Under the pieces are notes generated by a model. That model was not told the origin of the DNA. It was given only the letters and a program-made list of their open reading frames with translations, and ran no database searches. A program made the translations under genes and the position numbers. 55,616 bases of DNA. Source: VRUE01 sp033856195 (GTDB taxonomy: Bacteria; Actinomycetota; Thermoleophilia; Solirubrobacterales; 70-9). Shown here piece after piece: positions 39,229-48,435 of this stretch. The stretch spans positions 1 through 55,616 of the forward strand of contig JAWVFL010000079.1 in assembly GCA_033856195.1 (NCBI GenBank). The letters are read 5' to 3'. Position 1 is the first letter of the stretch; each line of letters opens with the position of its first letter.

Positions 39229-41463
39229 CTAAACGGCGAGCGAGAGCCAGGCGCTCTCGGCGGTGCCGACGCCAACGGTGAAGCTGCGGTCGCCGGCGGC
39301 GACTTCGATCATGGTGCCGCCGACCTCGCCGAGCGGCGTCGCGCCCAGCGAGTCGAGGGTGTCGCGGTCGCCGCTGATGAGGAAGCCGCCGGGTCCCTCG
39401 CCGAACAGGGCGTCCTCCGGCGAGCAGCCGCGTTCGCGCAGCGGCTGCACGTCGACGCGACAGCCGATGCCGCCCGCGATCGCGGACTCGGCGAGGGCGC
39501 AGGCGAGCCCTCCGTCGCTGATGTCGTGGGCGGAGGAGAGCTTGCCGTCGCGGACCGCGTTGCGGATAGTCGCGCAGGCGGCGGCCACGGCGGTGATGTC
39601 AGATCGAGGCAGCCCCATGTCGAGCTCGCCGCGCTGCTTGGCCAGCTCGGTGCCGGCCAGGCTCGGCGAGAAGGGACCGAGCAGGGCGATCGCGTCGCCC
39701 TCCCGAGTGAAGGCGCCGCCGCAGGTTTTGGCGGGGTCGGGCAGCTCACCGACCATGCCGACCACCGGGGTCGGGTAGATCGGGCCTTCCGGCCCCTCGT
39801 TGTAGAGGGAGACGTTGCCGCCGACAACGGGGACGCCGAGTGCCTCGCAGGTATCGGCAAGAGCGCTGACGGCGCGATCGAGCTGCCAGGCGGGGACGGG
39901 TTTCTCGGGGTTGCCGAAGTTGAGGCAGTTGGTCAGGCCGAGCGGCTCGGCACCCACGCAGGCGAGGTTCTGTGCGCACTCGAGCACGGCCTCGACCGTG
40001 CCGTTGTAGGGGTCGCAGGCGACGCGGCGGCCGTTGCCGTCGATCGAGATGGCGATCGCGTTGCCGGCCTCGGGGATCTGCAGGACCGCGGCGTCGGCCG
40101 ACTCGGGCCGGCGCACGGTGCGAGAGCCGACCACCGAGTCGTACTGCTCGAAGGCCCAGCGCTTGGAGGCGACGCTGGGCGCGGCCAACAGGGCGAGCAG
40201 CGTCTCCTCGCTGGTCGCGTCGTCGCGCAGCGTCGTCCGGTTGCCGTAGACCCACTGCTCCGGCTCGGCCGGGCTGAGGTCATAGAGCGGGCAGCCGTCG
40301 ACCAAGGCGTCGACCGGCATCTCGCCGACGACCTCGCCCTCGCGCAGCACCCGCACTTGACCCCTGTCGGTGACGACGCCGATCTCGGCCGACCCGGTCT
40401 GCCATTTCTCGCAAACCGCGATCACCGCGTCGACCTTGGCCGGTTCGACCACCCCGAGCATCCGCTCCTGGGACTCGGAGACCATGATCTCGAAGGGCTC
40501 CATGTCGGCCTCGCGTAGCGGCACCCGCGCCACGTCGAGGTCGATGCCGACGCCGCCTGCCGAGGCCATCTCACCGGCTGAGGAAGTCAGCCCGGCGGCG
40601 CCGAGGTCCTGCAGCGAGACCAGCAGCCCCTTCTCGAGCAGCTCCAGGCAGCACTCGAGCACCTTCGACTCCTCGAAGGGATCGCCGATCTGCACGGTCG
40701 GCCGCTTGGCCTCGTCGCCCTCGCCCAGCTCGGCCGAGGCAAGCACCGAGGCGCCGCCGATCCCGTCGCGCCCGGTCGAGGCCCCCATCAGCACGACCGC
40801 GTTGCCGACACCGGCGGCCGCGGCGCGGACCATGTCCTTCGTCTGGGCGATCCCGACGCACATCGCGTTGACCAGGCAGTTGTGCTCGTAGGGCGCCTCG
40901 AAGTAGATCTCGCCGCCGACGTTGGGCACGCCGATCGAGTTGCCGTAATGGCCGATTCCGCGCACCGCTCCGTCGAGCAGGTGGCGCGAGCGGACCGAGT
41001 CGAGCTCGCCGAAGCGCAGCGAGTCGAGGATCGCGATCGGCCGCGCTCCCAGCGCGAAGACGTCGCGGAGGATTCCACCAACCCCGGTGGCTGCCCCCTG
41101 GAACGGCTCGACTGCGCTGGGATGGTTGTGGGACTCGACCTTGAAAGCGATCGCGAAGCCGTTGCCGATGTCGACGGCACCGGCGTTCTCGCCCGGCCCC
41201 ATCACCACCCGCTCGCCCTCGGTCGGCAGCCGCCGCAGCAGCTTGCGTGAGTGCTTGTAGGCGCAGTGCTCGGACCAGAGCAGGCTGAACATCGCCAGCT
41301 CGACGTCGTTTGGCTCGCGGCCGAGCTTCTCGACGATCAGCAGGTACTCGGCCTCTTTGAGGCCGAGTACCTCATACGCCGCCGGCTGCTCTGCTCCCGT
41401 GGACGGCAGAGAAGTCAGAGATGGACTGCCGTCCACTCCCGCGTCCGCGCCGGCGGGGGTCAC
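39229..41463 (-). CDS. purL: FGAM synthase, small-type PurL
   Basis: 744 residues from a GTG at 41463 overlapping the purQ stop. This is the ATP-binding subunit of the three-part PurL-PurQ-PurS enzyme. Motifs: FSLLWSEHCAYKHSRKLLRR near residue 60, AIAFKVESHNHPSAVEPFQG with the active-site His, GATSTGRDGIGG-like GASTGRDGIGGASVLAS, LQDLGAAGLTSSAGEMA, and SAHDISDGGLACALAE in the C-terminal half. The first 30 residues are an unconserved Ser/Pro/Ala extension. Confidence 0.96.
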   Translation of the reverse strand: MTPAGADAGVDGSPSLTSLPSTGAEQPAAYEVLGLKEAEYLLIVEKLGREPNDVELAMFSLLWSEHCAYKHSRKLLRRLPTEGERVVMGPGENAGAVDIGNGFAIAFKVESHNHPSAVEPFQGAATGVGGILRDVFALGARPIAILDSLRFGELDSVRSRHLLDGAVRGIGHYGNSIGVPNVGGEIYFEAPYEHNCLVNAMCVGIAQTKDMVRAAAAGVGNAVVLMGASTGRDGIGGASVLASAELGEGDEAKRPTVQIGDPFEESKVLECCLELLEKGLLVSLQDLGAAGLTSSAGEMASAGGVGIDLDVARVPLREADMEPFEIMVSESQERMLGVVEPAKVDAVIAVCEKWQTGSAEIGVVTDRGQVRVLREGEVVGEMPVDALVDGCPLYDLSPAEPEQWVYGNRTTLRDDATSEETLLALLAAPSVASKRWAFEQYDSVVGSRTVRRPESADAAVLQIPEAGNAIAISIDGNGRRVACDPYNGTVEAVLECAQNLACVGAEPLGLTNCLNFGNPEKPVPAWQLDRAVSALADTCEALGVPVVGGNVSLYNEGPEGPIYPTPVVGMVGELPDPAKTCGGAFTREGDAIALLGPFSPSLAGTELAKQRGELDMGLPRSDITAVAAACATIRNAVRDGKLSSAHDISDGGLACALAESAIAGGIGCRVDVQPLRERGCSPEDALFGEGPGGFLISGDRDTLDSLGATPLGEVGGTMIEVAAGDRSFTVGVGTAESAWLSLAV

Positions 41464-42092
41464 ACCAGGCTCCCGGCTGCGGCCTGAAAGACCTTGAGCC
41501 CATCGGTCGACCCGGTCAGCGGATCGACCGCGTGCTCCGGGTGCGGCATCAACCCGAGCACGTTGCCCGCCTCATTGCGTACCCCGGCGATGTCCCGCGC
41601 CGATCCGTTCGGGTTCTGCCCTGGCGCGTAGCGATAGGCGACCTGACCCTTGGCCTCGAGCTCGTCAAGCACGTCCTCTGGCGCCCAGAAGCGCCCTTCA
41701 CCGTGCTTGGCCGGGGTCGAGAGCGACTCCCCGTCGCCGCCGATTAGCTCGACCTGGCGGCAGTGGAAGCGCAGGTCCTCGTTGAGCAGCAGGGCCCCAG
41801 GCAGTAGTCCGGCCTCGCAGAGGACCTGGAAGCCGTTGCAGATGCCGAGCACCGGGCCTCCTGCGGCGGCGAACTCGCCGACCGCCTCCATCGCCGGCGA
41901 GAAGCGGGCGATCGCGCCGGCGCGTAGGTAGTCGCCGTAGGAGAAGCCGCCGGGGACGACGACGGCGTCGACCCCGTCCAGGCCCCGCTCTTCGTGCCAG
42001 ACCAGCCGTGCCTCGCCGCCGCTCAGCTTGCACGCGTGCAGCGCGTCCCGCTCGTCGCAGGAGCCGGGGAACTGGAGCACTCCCCAGCGCAT
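41460..42092 (-). CDS. purQ: FGAM synthase glutaminase subunit PurQ
   Basis: 210 residues from an ATG at 42092 that overlaps the purS stop. Class I glutaminase: WGVLQFPGSCDERDA at the start, VVVPGGFSYGDYLRAGAIARF, PVLGICNGFQVLCEAG with the nucleophilic Cys, and MPHPEHAVDPL with the catalytic His-Glu near the C-terminus. It supplies ammonia to PurL. Confidence 0.96.
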   Translation of the reverse strand: MRWGVLQFPGSCDERDALHACKLSGGEARLVWHEERGLDGVDAVVVPGGFSYGDYLRAGAIARFSPAMEAVGEFAAAGGPVLGICNGFQVLCEAGLLPGALLLNEDLRFHCRQVELIGGDGESLSTPAKHGEGRFWAPEDVLDELEAKGQVAYRYAPGQNPNGSARDIAGVRNEAGNVLGLMPHPEHAVDPLTGSTDGLKVFQAAAGSLV

Positions 42093-42328
42093 CAGGCGGC
42101 GCCGTCTAGCTGCTCGATCTCGTAGTCCTCGATCAGCGGGTTGGCGAGCAGCTTCTCGCAGAGCTCGCCCAGCCGCGCCGGGTCCTCGGCCTCCAGCTCG
42201 ACCATGCGGCCGACCCGCACGTGCTCGATTCCCTCGAAGCCGAGCGCCGGCAGCGCCCGCTCGACCGCCTTGCCCTGGGGGTCGAGGATCCCCTCCTTCG
42301 GGCGGATCAAGACCCGTGCCCTCGCCAC
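42092..42328 (-). CDS. purS: FGAM synthase subunit PurS
   Basis: 78 residues from a GTG at 42328 whose first base is the last base of the purC stop. ARVLIRPKEGILDPQGKAVE and the closing NPLIEDYEIEQLD are typical of PurS, which bridges PurL and PurQ. Order purC-purS-purQ-purL with overlaps at every junction. Confidence 0.95.
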   Translation of the reverse strand: MARARVLIRPKEGILDPQGKAVERALPALGFEGIEHVRVGRMVELEAEDPARLGELCEKLLANPLIEDYEIEQLDGAA

Positions 42329-43176
42329 TAGAAGCTGCGCTCCGTGATTCGCTCGTAGGCCTCGACGTACTTCGCCCGTGTCTGCTCGACCACGTCGGGT
42401 GGCAGCTCGGGCGCCGGCGGCGTGTGATCCCAGCCCGCCTCGTCGGCCCAGTCGCGCACGTACTGCTTGTCGAAGGACGGTTGCGTGCTGCCTGGCTGGT
42501 AGCGGTCAGCAGGCCAGAAGCGCGAGGAGTCCGGTGTCAGCACCTCGTCGGCGAGGACGATCTCGGCGCCGGCGTGGCTGCCGAACTCGAACTTGGTGTC
42601 GGCGAGGATGATCCCGCGCTCGGCCGCGTGCTCGGCGCCGCGCACGTAGACCTCGACCGAGATGCGCCGCAGCTCCTCCATCAGCGCCCGGTCGCCGACG
42701 ATCTCGGCGGCGCGCTCGAAGTCGACGTTCTCGTCGTGCTCCCCGATCTCAGCCTTGGTCGCCGGGGTGAAGATCGGCTCGGGCAGCTTGTCGGACTCGA
42801 GCAGGTTCGGCGGCAGCTCGATCCCACAGACGGCGCCGCCGTTCTTGTATTCCTTCCAGCCCGAGCCGGAGAGGTAGCCGCGCACCACGCACTCGACCGG
42901 GTACATGTCCAGCCGCCGCACCCGCATCGCCCGTTCGGCGACCTCTTCCGGCACGTCGGCTGAGATGAAGTGGTTGGGGACGATGTCGCCGGTCAGCTCG
43001 AACCAGAATTCGGAGATCCGGTTCAGCACCTTGCCCTTGTCGGGGATCGGCGTCGGCATCACCACGTCGTAGATCGAGATCCGGTCCGAGGCGACCATCA
43101 GCAGGTCGTCCTCCCACTCGTAGATCTCGCGAACCTTCCCCGAGGAGTGGAGCTTTAGATCAGAAATGGGTGGCAC
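42328..43176 (-). CDS. purC: SAICAR synthase PurC
   Basis: 282 residues from a GTG at 43176 (PPISDLKLHSSGKVREIYEW). It condenses CAIR with aspartate. SGKVREIYE is the nucleotide-binding strand, MVASDRISIYDVVMPTPIPDKG and VECVVRGYLSGSGWKEY are core motifs, and ILADTKFEFG and LADEVLTPDSSRFWP finish the active site. An upstream in-frame extension to 43320 runs through the 113-bp inverted repeat and is not conserved. First gene of the purC-S-Q-L unit. Confidence 0.94.
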   Translation of the reverse strand: MPPISDLKLHSSGKVREIYEWEDDLLMVASDRISIYDVVMPTPIPDKGKVLNRISEFWFELTGDIVPNHFISADVPEEVAERAMRVRRLDMYPVECVVRGYLSGSGWKEYKNGGAVCGIELPPNLLESDKLPEPIFTPATKAEIGEHDENVDFERAAEIVGDRALMEELRRISVEVYVRGAEHAAERGIILADTKFEFGSHAGAEIVLADEVLTPDSSRFWPADRYQPGSTQPSFDKQYVRDWADEAGWDHTPPAPELPPDVVEQTRAKYVEAYERITERSF

Positions 43177-43200
43177 CGGCGCGATGCTAGCGGGGGGAGA

Positions 43201-43313
43201 GGTCGGGGTGTCCCTCCCACGGCGCTGGGTTTTTCGCCTGGGGAGGCCAGGGCCGTCCGAGGTTGTTTGGGGGCGAAAAAGAGGACGCCGCTTGTGGGAG
43301 GGACACCCCGACC
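43201..43313. repeat. 113-bp intergenic inverted-repeat element
   Basis: GGTCGGGGTGTCCCTCCCAC at 43201-43220 and its exact reverse complement at 43294-43313; inside, TTTTTCGCC and GGCGAAAAA plus GGCG/CGCC segments extend the pairing imperfectly to about 40 bp per arm. It fills most of the 160-nt gap between the divergent purC and P450 starts. It has no coding capacity and resembles a MITE or REP-type element, or a large cruciform-forming regulatory site. Confidence 0.85.
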
Positions 43314-43336
43314 ACTCCACGTCTACGATTCCTCTG

Positions 43337-44665
43337 GTGCTGCCCCCGGAACCGAAGAGCTCCCCGCTTGTTCAGACGCTTCGGTGGAGCTTTCGGCCGC
43401 TGCCCTTCATGCAGGAGAACCGGGAGAAGTACGGGGACAGCTTCAGCGTCAAATTTCTTACGTTTGAGCGGCCGATGGTGATGATCTCGGATCCGGCGGC
43501 GATCAAGGCGCTCTATATGGAGCGATCGCATGGGCTGCCGCCGGGGCGGGATATCATCCTCACTCCGATCGTCGGGGCGCGCTCGCTGCTTGTTACGGAG
43601 GGCGCCGATCACCTCGCTCACCGCAAGGTGATGCTGCCGCCGTTCCATGGCGAGCGGATGCGGTCCTATCAGCCGATCGTCGAGGAGATCGTTGACCGGG
43701 AGATCGATTCCTGGCCGTTGGGCGAGGAGTTCGCGATCCATCCGCGGATGCAGGCGATCACGCTCGAGGTGATCCTCCGTGTCGTCTTCGGCGTCGCCGA
43801 CGGGTCGCGGCTGGAGCGCCTGCGCGGCGTCCTCACCAAGGTGCTGGAGGAGACCGCCTCGCCCTTCGCGCAGCTAACCGGCCTCGCCTCGCGCCGCTTC
43901 GGCGGCCGCGGCCCTTGGGCCAAATTCGAACGCCAGCTGAAGGCGGCCGACGAGTTGCTCTACGCCGAGATCTCCGAGCGCCGCGCCACGGGCGACTTCG
44001 AGGAGCGCGACGACATCCTCTCGCTGCTGATGCAGGCTCGCTTCGAGGATGGCAGCGAGATGAGCGACACCGATCTGCGCGACCAGCTGATGACCCTGCT
44101 GCTCGCCGGCCACGAGACCACCGCCACCGCACTCGCCTGGACCTTCGACCTGCTGCTGCGCCACGCGGGAGCGAGGCAGCGTCTGCAGGAGTCGCTGGAG
44201 GCTGGCGAGGAGGACTATCTGCGGGCGACGATCAGCGAGTCGCTGCGGCTGCGCCCGGTCGTGCCGCTCGCCGGCCGGCGCCTCAACAAAGACCTCGTCT
44301 CGGACGGGCTGACGCTGCCCGCGGGCACCGACGTGACCCCGGCGATCTGGCTCACCCACACGCGCGCCGACGTCTACCCTGAGCCCTTTGCCTTCCGCCC
44401 CGAGCGCTTCCTCGACGATCCGCCCGACACCTACGCCTGGATTCCCTTCGGCGGCGGCATCCGCCGCTGCATCGGCGCCGCCTTCGCCGAGTTCGAGATG
44501 CGGATCGCCCTGCGCGAGGTGCTGACCCGCTGCGAGCTGCACAAGGCCAGCCCGGCGCCGGAGAAGATCGGCCGCCGCAACATCACCCTCTCGCCGCGTG
44601 CCGGCACGCCCGTCGTCGTCACCGCGCGCCACCCGACGCGCGAGCGCGACCTCGTCGCTGCCTAG
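43337..44665 (+). CDS. Cytochrome P450
   Basis: 442 residues from a GTG at 43337. I-helix AGHETTATALAW at about 257, ExxR in SESLRLR (Glu301, Arg304), PERFLDD for the meander, and heme loop FGGGIRRCIGAAF with the ligand Cys at about 378. There is no membrane anchor, as usual for bacterial P450s, and no ferredoxin or reductase gene nearby. The sequence looks more like the CYP110/CYP102-like branch with FxxGxRxCxG than biosynthetic actinobacterial P450s, but the substrate is unknown. Its stop overlaps that of the convergent GST-like gene by 4 nt. Confidence 0.93.
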   Translation: MLPPEPKSSPLVQTLRWSFRPLPFMQENREKYGDSFSVKFLTFERPMVMISDPAAIKALYMERSHGLPPGRDIILTPIVGARSLLVTEGADHLAHRKVMLPPFHGERMRSYQPIVEEIVDREIDSWPLGEEFAIHPRMQAITLEVILRVVFGVADGSRLERLRGVLTKVLEETASPFAQLTGLASRRFGGRGPWAKFERQLKAADELLYAEISERRATGDFEERDDILSLLMQARFEDGSEMSDTDLRDQLMTLLLAGHETTATALAWTFDLLLRHAGARQRLQESLEAGEEDYLRATISESLRLRPVVPLAGRRLNKDLVSDGLTLPAGTDVTPAIWLTHTRADVYPEPFAFRPERFLDDPPDTYAWIPFGGGIRRCIGAAFAEFEMRIALREVLTRCELHKASPAPEKIGRRNITLSPRAGTPVVVTARHPTRERDLVAA

Positions 44666-44961
44666 CTTTTCGCCGCGCGGGCGGCGGGATGCTCTTGGGC
44701 CCAGCGCGCGATCGTGCTCGAGCCGGAGATCACCTCGCCGCCGTCGAGGACGAGGATCGGCACCTCGTTGGTGCCGCTCAGTCGCTTCACCTCGGCCCGG
44801 TCCTCGCCACGATTGCCCCAGGTCCAGGGCATCAGGCGGTAGCCCCCGACCGTCTTGATCTCGTAGTCGTAACCGGCGTCGTTGAGCGCCTTGCCCGCCT
44901 TCCCGCACGGATGCGCAAAGGCCGGCCCATGCGTCTTCTGCCCGCAGGTGTAGAGAATCAT
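44662..44961 (-). CDS. Glutathione S-transferase N-terminal domain-like protein
   Basis: 99 residues from an ATG at 44961. ILYTCGQKTHGPAFAHPCGK is a thioredoxin-fold first strand and helix, NEVPILVLDGGEVISGSSTI is the cis-Pro and substrate-binding turn of GST N-terminal domains. The helical C-terminal GST domain is absent, so it acts alone or as a glutaredoxin-like protein. Two Cys (C6 and C19) are 13 apart and do not form a CxxC. Downstream of purB-E-D on the opposite side; convergent with the P450. Confidence 0.8.
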   Translation of the reverse strand: MILYTCGQKTHGPAFAHPCGKAGKALNDAGYDYEIKTVGGYRLMPWTWGNRGEDRAEVKRLSGTNEVPILVLDGGEVISGSSTIARWAQEHPAARAAKS

Positions 44962-44975
44962 CGCCCTGAGCCTAC

Positions 44976-46265
44976 TCAGTCGCGCAGCGCTTCGAGCCGC
45001 TCGAAGACCTCGGGCAGGTGCGTGAGGTAGGCGCTGAAATCGAAGACGGCGTCGAGGTCGAGGTCGGGCGCGGCCACGGCGAGCAGGTCGCGGAACTCGG
45101 TGCCGGTGTCCCAGGCCTGCTGGGCGTTCTCCTGGACGATGCGGTAGGCGTCGTCGCGGGTCAGCCCGGCCTCGACCAGGGCGGTGAGGGCGCGCTGGCT
45201 GAAGAGGGCGCCGTGGGTTAGGCCGAGGTTCTCGCGCATGCGCTCGATGCGGATCGTCATCCCGCTGACGACCTTTGTCGCCAGATCCTGCATGTAGTCG
45301 AGGCCGATCGTCGCGTCGGGCAGGATCACCCGCTCGGCGCCGGAGTGGGAGATGTCGCGCTCGTGCCAGAGGGCGACGTTCTCGAGGCCGGTTTGGGCGT
45401 AGCCGCGCAGGACGCGGGCCAGACCGGTGATCCGCTCGGTGCGGATCGGGTTGCGCTTGTGCGGCATCGCCGATGAGCCCTTCTGCTTGCCGGCGGCAAA
45501 CGGCTCCTCCACCTCGCGCACCTCGGTGCGCTGCAGGTTGCGGACCTCGGTGGCGAAGCGCTCGAGGCCGGCGCCGGCGATCGCCGTGCGCGAGGTCAGC
45601 ACCGCGTGGCGGTCGCGGGGGATCACCTGCGTCGCCACGTCCTCTCGCTTCAAGCCGAGCCGCTCCATCACCCGCGCCTCGACCGCCGGAGGCACCGATG
45701 CGTAGGTGCCGACCGCGCCGGAGAGCTTGCCGAAGGCGAGCTGTTCGAAGGCGTCGGTGAGGCGATCGAGGTTGCGGTCGGCCTCGAAGGCAAAGCCGGC
45801 AAGGCGCAGGCCGAAGGTGGTCGGCTCGGCGTGGACGCCGTGAGTGCGGCCGACGCAGAGTGTGTCGCGGTGCTCCAGCGCCCGCTCGATCAGGGCGTTG
45901 CGGTAGGCGCGGGCGCCCGCCAGCACCACTTCGCCTGCCTCGCGCAGCTGCAGCGCCAGTGCCGTGTCGAGCACGTCGGAGGAGGTGAGCCCGTAGTGGA
46001 TCCAGCGCCCGTGCTCGTCGCCGACAGACGCGGCAACCACGTCAATGAAGGCGGCGACGTCGTGGTCGGTGACCTTCTCGCGCTCTTCGACCGCCTCGAC
46101 CGTGAACGCCGCATTGGCCCGCGCCGCCTCAGCCGCCTCGCGCGGAACCGCTCCCTCCTCGGCCCAGGCCTCCGTCGCCGCCAGCTCGACCTCGAGCCAG
46201 CACTCGAACTTGCGCTGAGCCGACCAAACCTGTCCGATCTCGGGGCGCGTGTACCTGGGGATCAC
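44976..46265 (-). CDS. purB: Adenylosuccinate lyase
   Basis: 429 residues from a GTG at 46265, overlapping the purE stop by 3 nt. YGLTSSDVLDTALALQLREA, RTHGVHAEPTTFGL and the fumarase-superfamily signature GSSAMPHKRNPIRTERI are all present. It acts twice in the pathway, on SAICAR and on adenylosuccinate. It is the last gene of the purD-purE-purB run. Confidence 0.96.
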   Translation of the reverse strand: MIPRYTRPEIGQVWSAQRKFECWLEVELAATEAWAEEGAVPREAAEAARANAAFTVEAVEEREKVTDHDVAAFIDVVAASVGDEHGRWIHYGLTSSDVLDTALALQLREAGEVVLAGARAYRNALIERALEHRDTLCVGRTHGVHAEPTTFGLRLAGFAFEADRNLDRLTDAFEQLAFGKLSGAVGTYASVPPAVEARVMERLGLKREDVATQVIPRDRHAVLTSRTAIAGAGLERFATEVRNLQRTEVREVEEPFAAGKQKGSSAMPHKRNPIRTERITGLARVLRGYAQTGLENVALWHERDISHSGAERVILPDATIGLDYMQDLATKVVSGMTIRIERMRENLGLTHGALFSQRALTALVEAGLTRDDAYRIVQENAQQAWDTGTEFRDLLAVAAPDLDLDAVFDFSAYLTHLPEVFERLEALRD

Positions 46266-46774
46266 GCGTTGATTATCCGCGCCGCGAGGATGCCGGCGTT
46301 CTTTGCCCCGTCGATCGCGACGCAGGCGACCGGGATCCCCGGCGGCATCTGCACGGCGGAGAGCAGGGCGTCGAGACCGCCGAGCGATTTACCGAGGATC
46401 GGCACGCCGATCACCGGCAGGTCGCTGTGCGCCGCGGCAACGCCGGGCAGCGCCGCCGACATGCCAGCGCCGGCGATGATCACCTTGAGGCCCCGCATCC
46501 TCGCGTTGGTGCAGTACTCGCGCACCAGCTCCGGGTCGCGGTGGGCGCTCATCACCCGCACCTCGTAACGGATGCCCGCGTCGTGCAGGGCCGCCCCCGC
46601 CGGCTGCATCTTCGGCTTGTCGTTCTTCGAGCCCATGATGATCCCGACCAGAGGCTCGTCGACATCGATTTCCTCGAAGGCCTCCTCGACCGCCGGCATC
46701 GCCAGGGTCCCTCCGACCCGCGGCTCTCCCGCTTCTCCCCCGGTGGGCTGCGGCTCCTCTGAGATCTCGCTCAT
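46262..46774 (-). CDS. purE: N5-carboxyaminoimidazole ribonucleotide mutase PurE
   Basis: 170 residues from an ATG at 46774. The class I PurE core starts at VGIIMGSKNDKPKMQPAG (about residue 42), followed by RYEVRVMSAHRDP with the catalytic His and IIAGAGMSAALPGVAAAHSD. The 40-residue acidic N-terminal extension (MSEISEEPQPTGGEAGEPRV) is not part of the usual fold; an internal start at the GSKND Met would be too short. No purK partner is in the window. Confidence 0.94.
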   Translation of the reverse strand: MSEISEEPQPTGGEAGEPRVGGTLAMPAVEEAFEEIDVDEPLVGIIMGSKNDKPKMQPAGAALHDAGIRYEVRVMSAHRDPELVREYCTNARMRGLKVIIAGAGMSAALPGVAAAHSDLPVIGVPILGKSLGGLDALLSAVQMPPGIPVACVAIDGAKNAGILAARIINA

Positions 46775-46796
46775 CTCGTCCTCTCTGTGACTGGCT

Positions 46797-48071
46797 TTAG
46801 CTGGCGACGCGGTCGACCGCTCGAGCGGCGATGTCGGATCGCATCTGCATTCCCTCGAACTCGATCCGACCCGCGGCATCGTACGCGCGATCTCGGGCGT
46901 CGGCAGGCGTCGCACCGAGCGCAGTCACGTTCAGTACCCGTCCCCCGGCGGTGACTATCTCGCCGTCGTGGGCGGCGGTGCCCGCGTGGGTGAGCTCGAC
47001 GAGCTCACCGGTGCGATCGAGACCGCTGATCACGTCCCCCTTCGAGGAGGACTGCGGATAGCCCGCTGATGCCAGCACCAGCGTCACAGCCCAGTCGTCG
47101 GTGAACTCCGCCTCGGCTCCGGCCAGGCCCCCAGGCTCGCGCGCGGCCAGGCAGAGATCGACCAGGTCCGAGCGCAGTCGCGGCAGCACCGCCTGCGTCT
47201 CCGGATCGCCGAAGCGGGTGTTGAACTCGAGTACCTTGGGACCGTCTACCCCGATCATCAGACCGGCGTAGAGGACGCCGTGGAAGGGACGGCCGCGTCG
47301 CGCCATCGCAGCGACGATCGGCCGGTGCACAGCGTCGACGATCTCCTCCACCTCGGCCGCCCCGAACCCCGGCACCGGCGAGTAGCTGCCCATGCCGCCG
47401 GTGTTCGGTCCCTCGTCACCATCGAAGATCCGCTTGTAGTCCTGGGCAGGCGCCAGCGGCACCACGTTCTCGCCATCGCAGAGCGCCAGCAGCGAGAGCT
47501 CCTCCCCCTCGAGGAACTCCTCCAGCACCACCGTCGTCTCACCAAAACGCCGCTCGGTAAAAAAGACATCGACCGCCTCACGAGCCTCGGCCTCCGAGCC
47601 GCAGATGATCACCCCCTTGCCCGCCGCCAGCCCGTCAGCCTTCAGCACGGCCGGGTAGGAAGCGTCAGCGATCTGCGCAAGTGCCTCCTCACGACTGTGC
47701 AACAGCACATGCGAAGCAGTAGGTACCGCGGCCTCGCTCATCAGCTCCTTGGCAAAAGCCTTGGACCCCTCCAACTCCGCCGCCACCGCACTCGGCCCAA
47801 ACGCCGGCACCCCAGCGTCCTCCAGTGCATCGACCACCCCAGCCACCAACGCCGCCTCCGGTCCAACAACGACCAGATCGATCCCTCGCTCAGTAGCCGC
47901 AGCAACGATCGCCTCCACGTCATCGGCCGCAATCTCAGTCAGGCACTCGGCATCCGCTGTGATCCCCGCATTGCCGGGAGCACAGAACAGCTCAGGCGCA
48001 TGAACGGACCGCCCCAACGCCCGCACAATCGCGTGCTCGCGCCCACCCCCGCCGACAACCAGGACCTTCAA
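46797..48071 (-). CDS. purD: Phosphoribosylamine-glycine ligase PurD
   Basis: 424 residues from a TTG at 48071 (MKVLVVGGGGREHAI). ATP-grasp enzyme: VVGPEAALVAGVVDAL, LKADGLAAGKGVIIC, VLEEFLEGEELSLLALCDG, PNTGGMGSYSPVPG, LEFNTRFGDPETQAVLPRL. All are in the family order. It makes GAR for PurN. It is followed by purE after 22 nt and preceded by a GYD gene 10 nt away. Confidence 0.95.
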   Translation of the reverse strand: MKVLVVGGGGREHAIVRALGRSVHAPELFCAPGNAGITADAECLTEIAADDVEAIVAAATERGIDLVVVGPEAALVAGVVDALEDAGVPAFGPSAVAAELEGSKAFAKELMSEAAVPTASHVLLHSREEALAQIADASYPAVLKADGLAAGKGVIICGSEAEAREAVDVFFTERRFGETTVVLEEFLEGEELSLLALCDGENVVPLAPAQDYKRIFDGDEGPNTGGMGSYSPVPGFGAAEVEEIVDAVHRPIVAAMARRGRPFHGVLYAGLMIGVDGPKVLEFNTRFGDPETQAVLPRLRSDLVDLCLAAREPGGLAGAEAEFTDDWAVTLVLASAGYPQSSSKGDVISGLDRTGELVELTHAGTAAHDGEIVTAGGRVLNVTALGATPADARDRAYDAAGRIEFEGMQMRSDIAARAVDRVAS

Positions 48072-48081
48072 GCCGCGCCGC

Positions 48082-48363
48082 CTAGAGCGAGCCGGAAAGC
48101 TCGTCAGCCGACATTGCCGCCAGCGTCTGACTAGTCATCGTCCCCCGCGATCCAAGCTCGACGGAAACCTTGGCCATCGTCTTCTCGTCAGGAGCCTCAA
48201 CCACCGTGACGAAGTCGTACTGCCCCAGCGTCGCGTACTGAGCGATCACTTTGGCCCCGATCTGCTCAACCTCTTTATTGACCTCCGCAACCCGCCCCGG
48301 ATTGTTCTTCAGAGTCCGCACACCCTCAGAAGTCAAGTTGGTCAGCATCACGTAAGTAGGCAT
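48082..48363 (-). CDS. GYD-domain protein
   Basis: 93 residues from an ATG at 48363. PTYVMLTNLTSEGVRTLKNN, IAQYATLGQYDFVTVVEAPD and GTMTSQTLAAMSADEL define the GYD domain, a small ferredoxin-like fold of unknown function often next to metabolic genes. It is 10 nt upstream of purD, so it is probably co-transcribed with purD-purE-purB. The 72 nt upstream (48364-48435) hold no gene. Confidence 0.88.
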   Translation of the reverse strand: MPTYVMLTNLTSEGVRTLKNNPGRVAEVNKEVEQIGAKVIAQYATLGQYDFVTVVEAPDEKTMAKVSVELGSRGTMTSQTLAAMSADELSGSL

Positions 48364-48435
48364 TGCAGTTCTCCTCTCAACTCGGCAGGGGACCTTGAGC
48401 CCTACGTTACTCGACCCCTTCCCCGCCGCCGGGGC

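Noticed and set aside
43177..43320. Longer PurC starting near 43320
   Set aside because: The extension translates the inverted-repeat element, has no PurC similarity, and the conserved N-terminus begins at the GTG at 43176.
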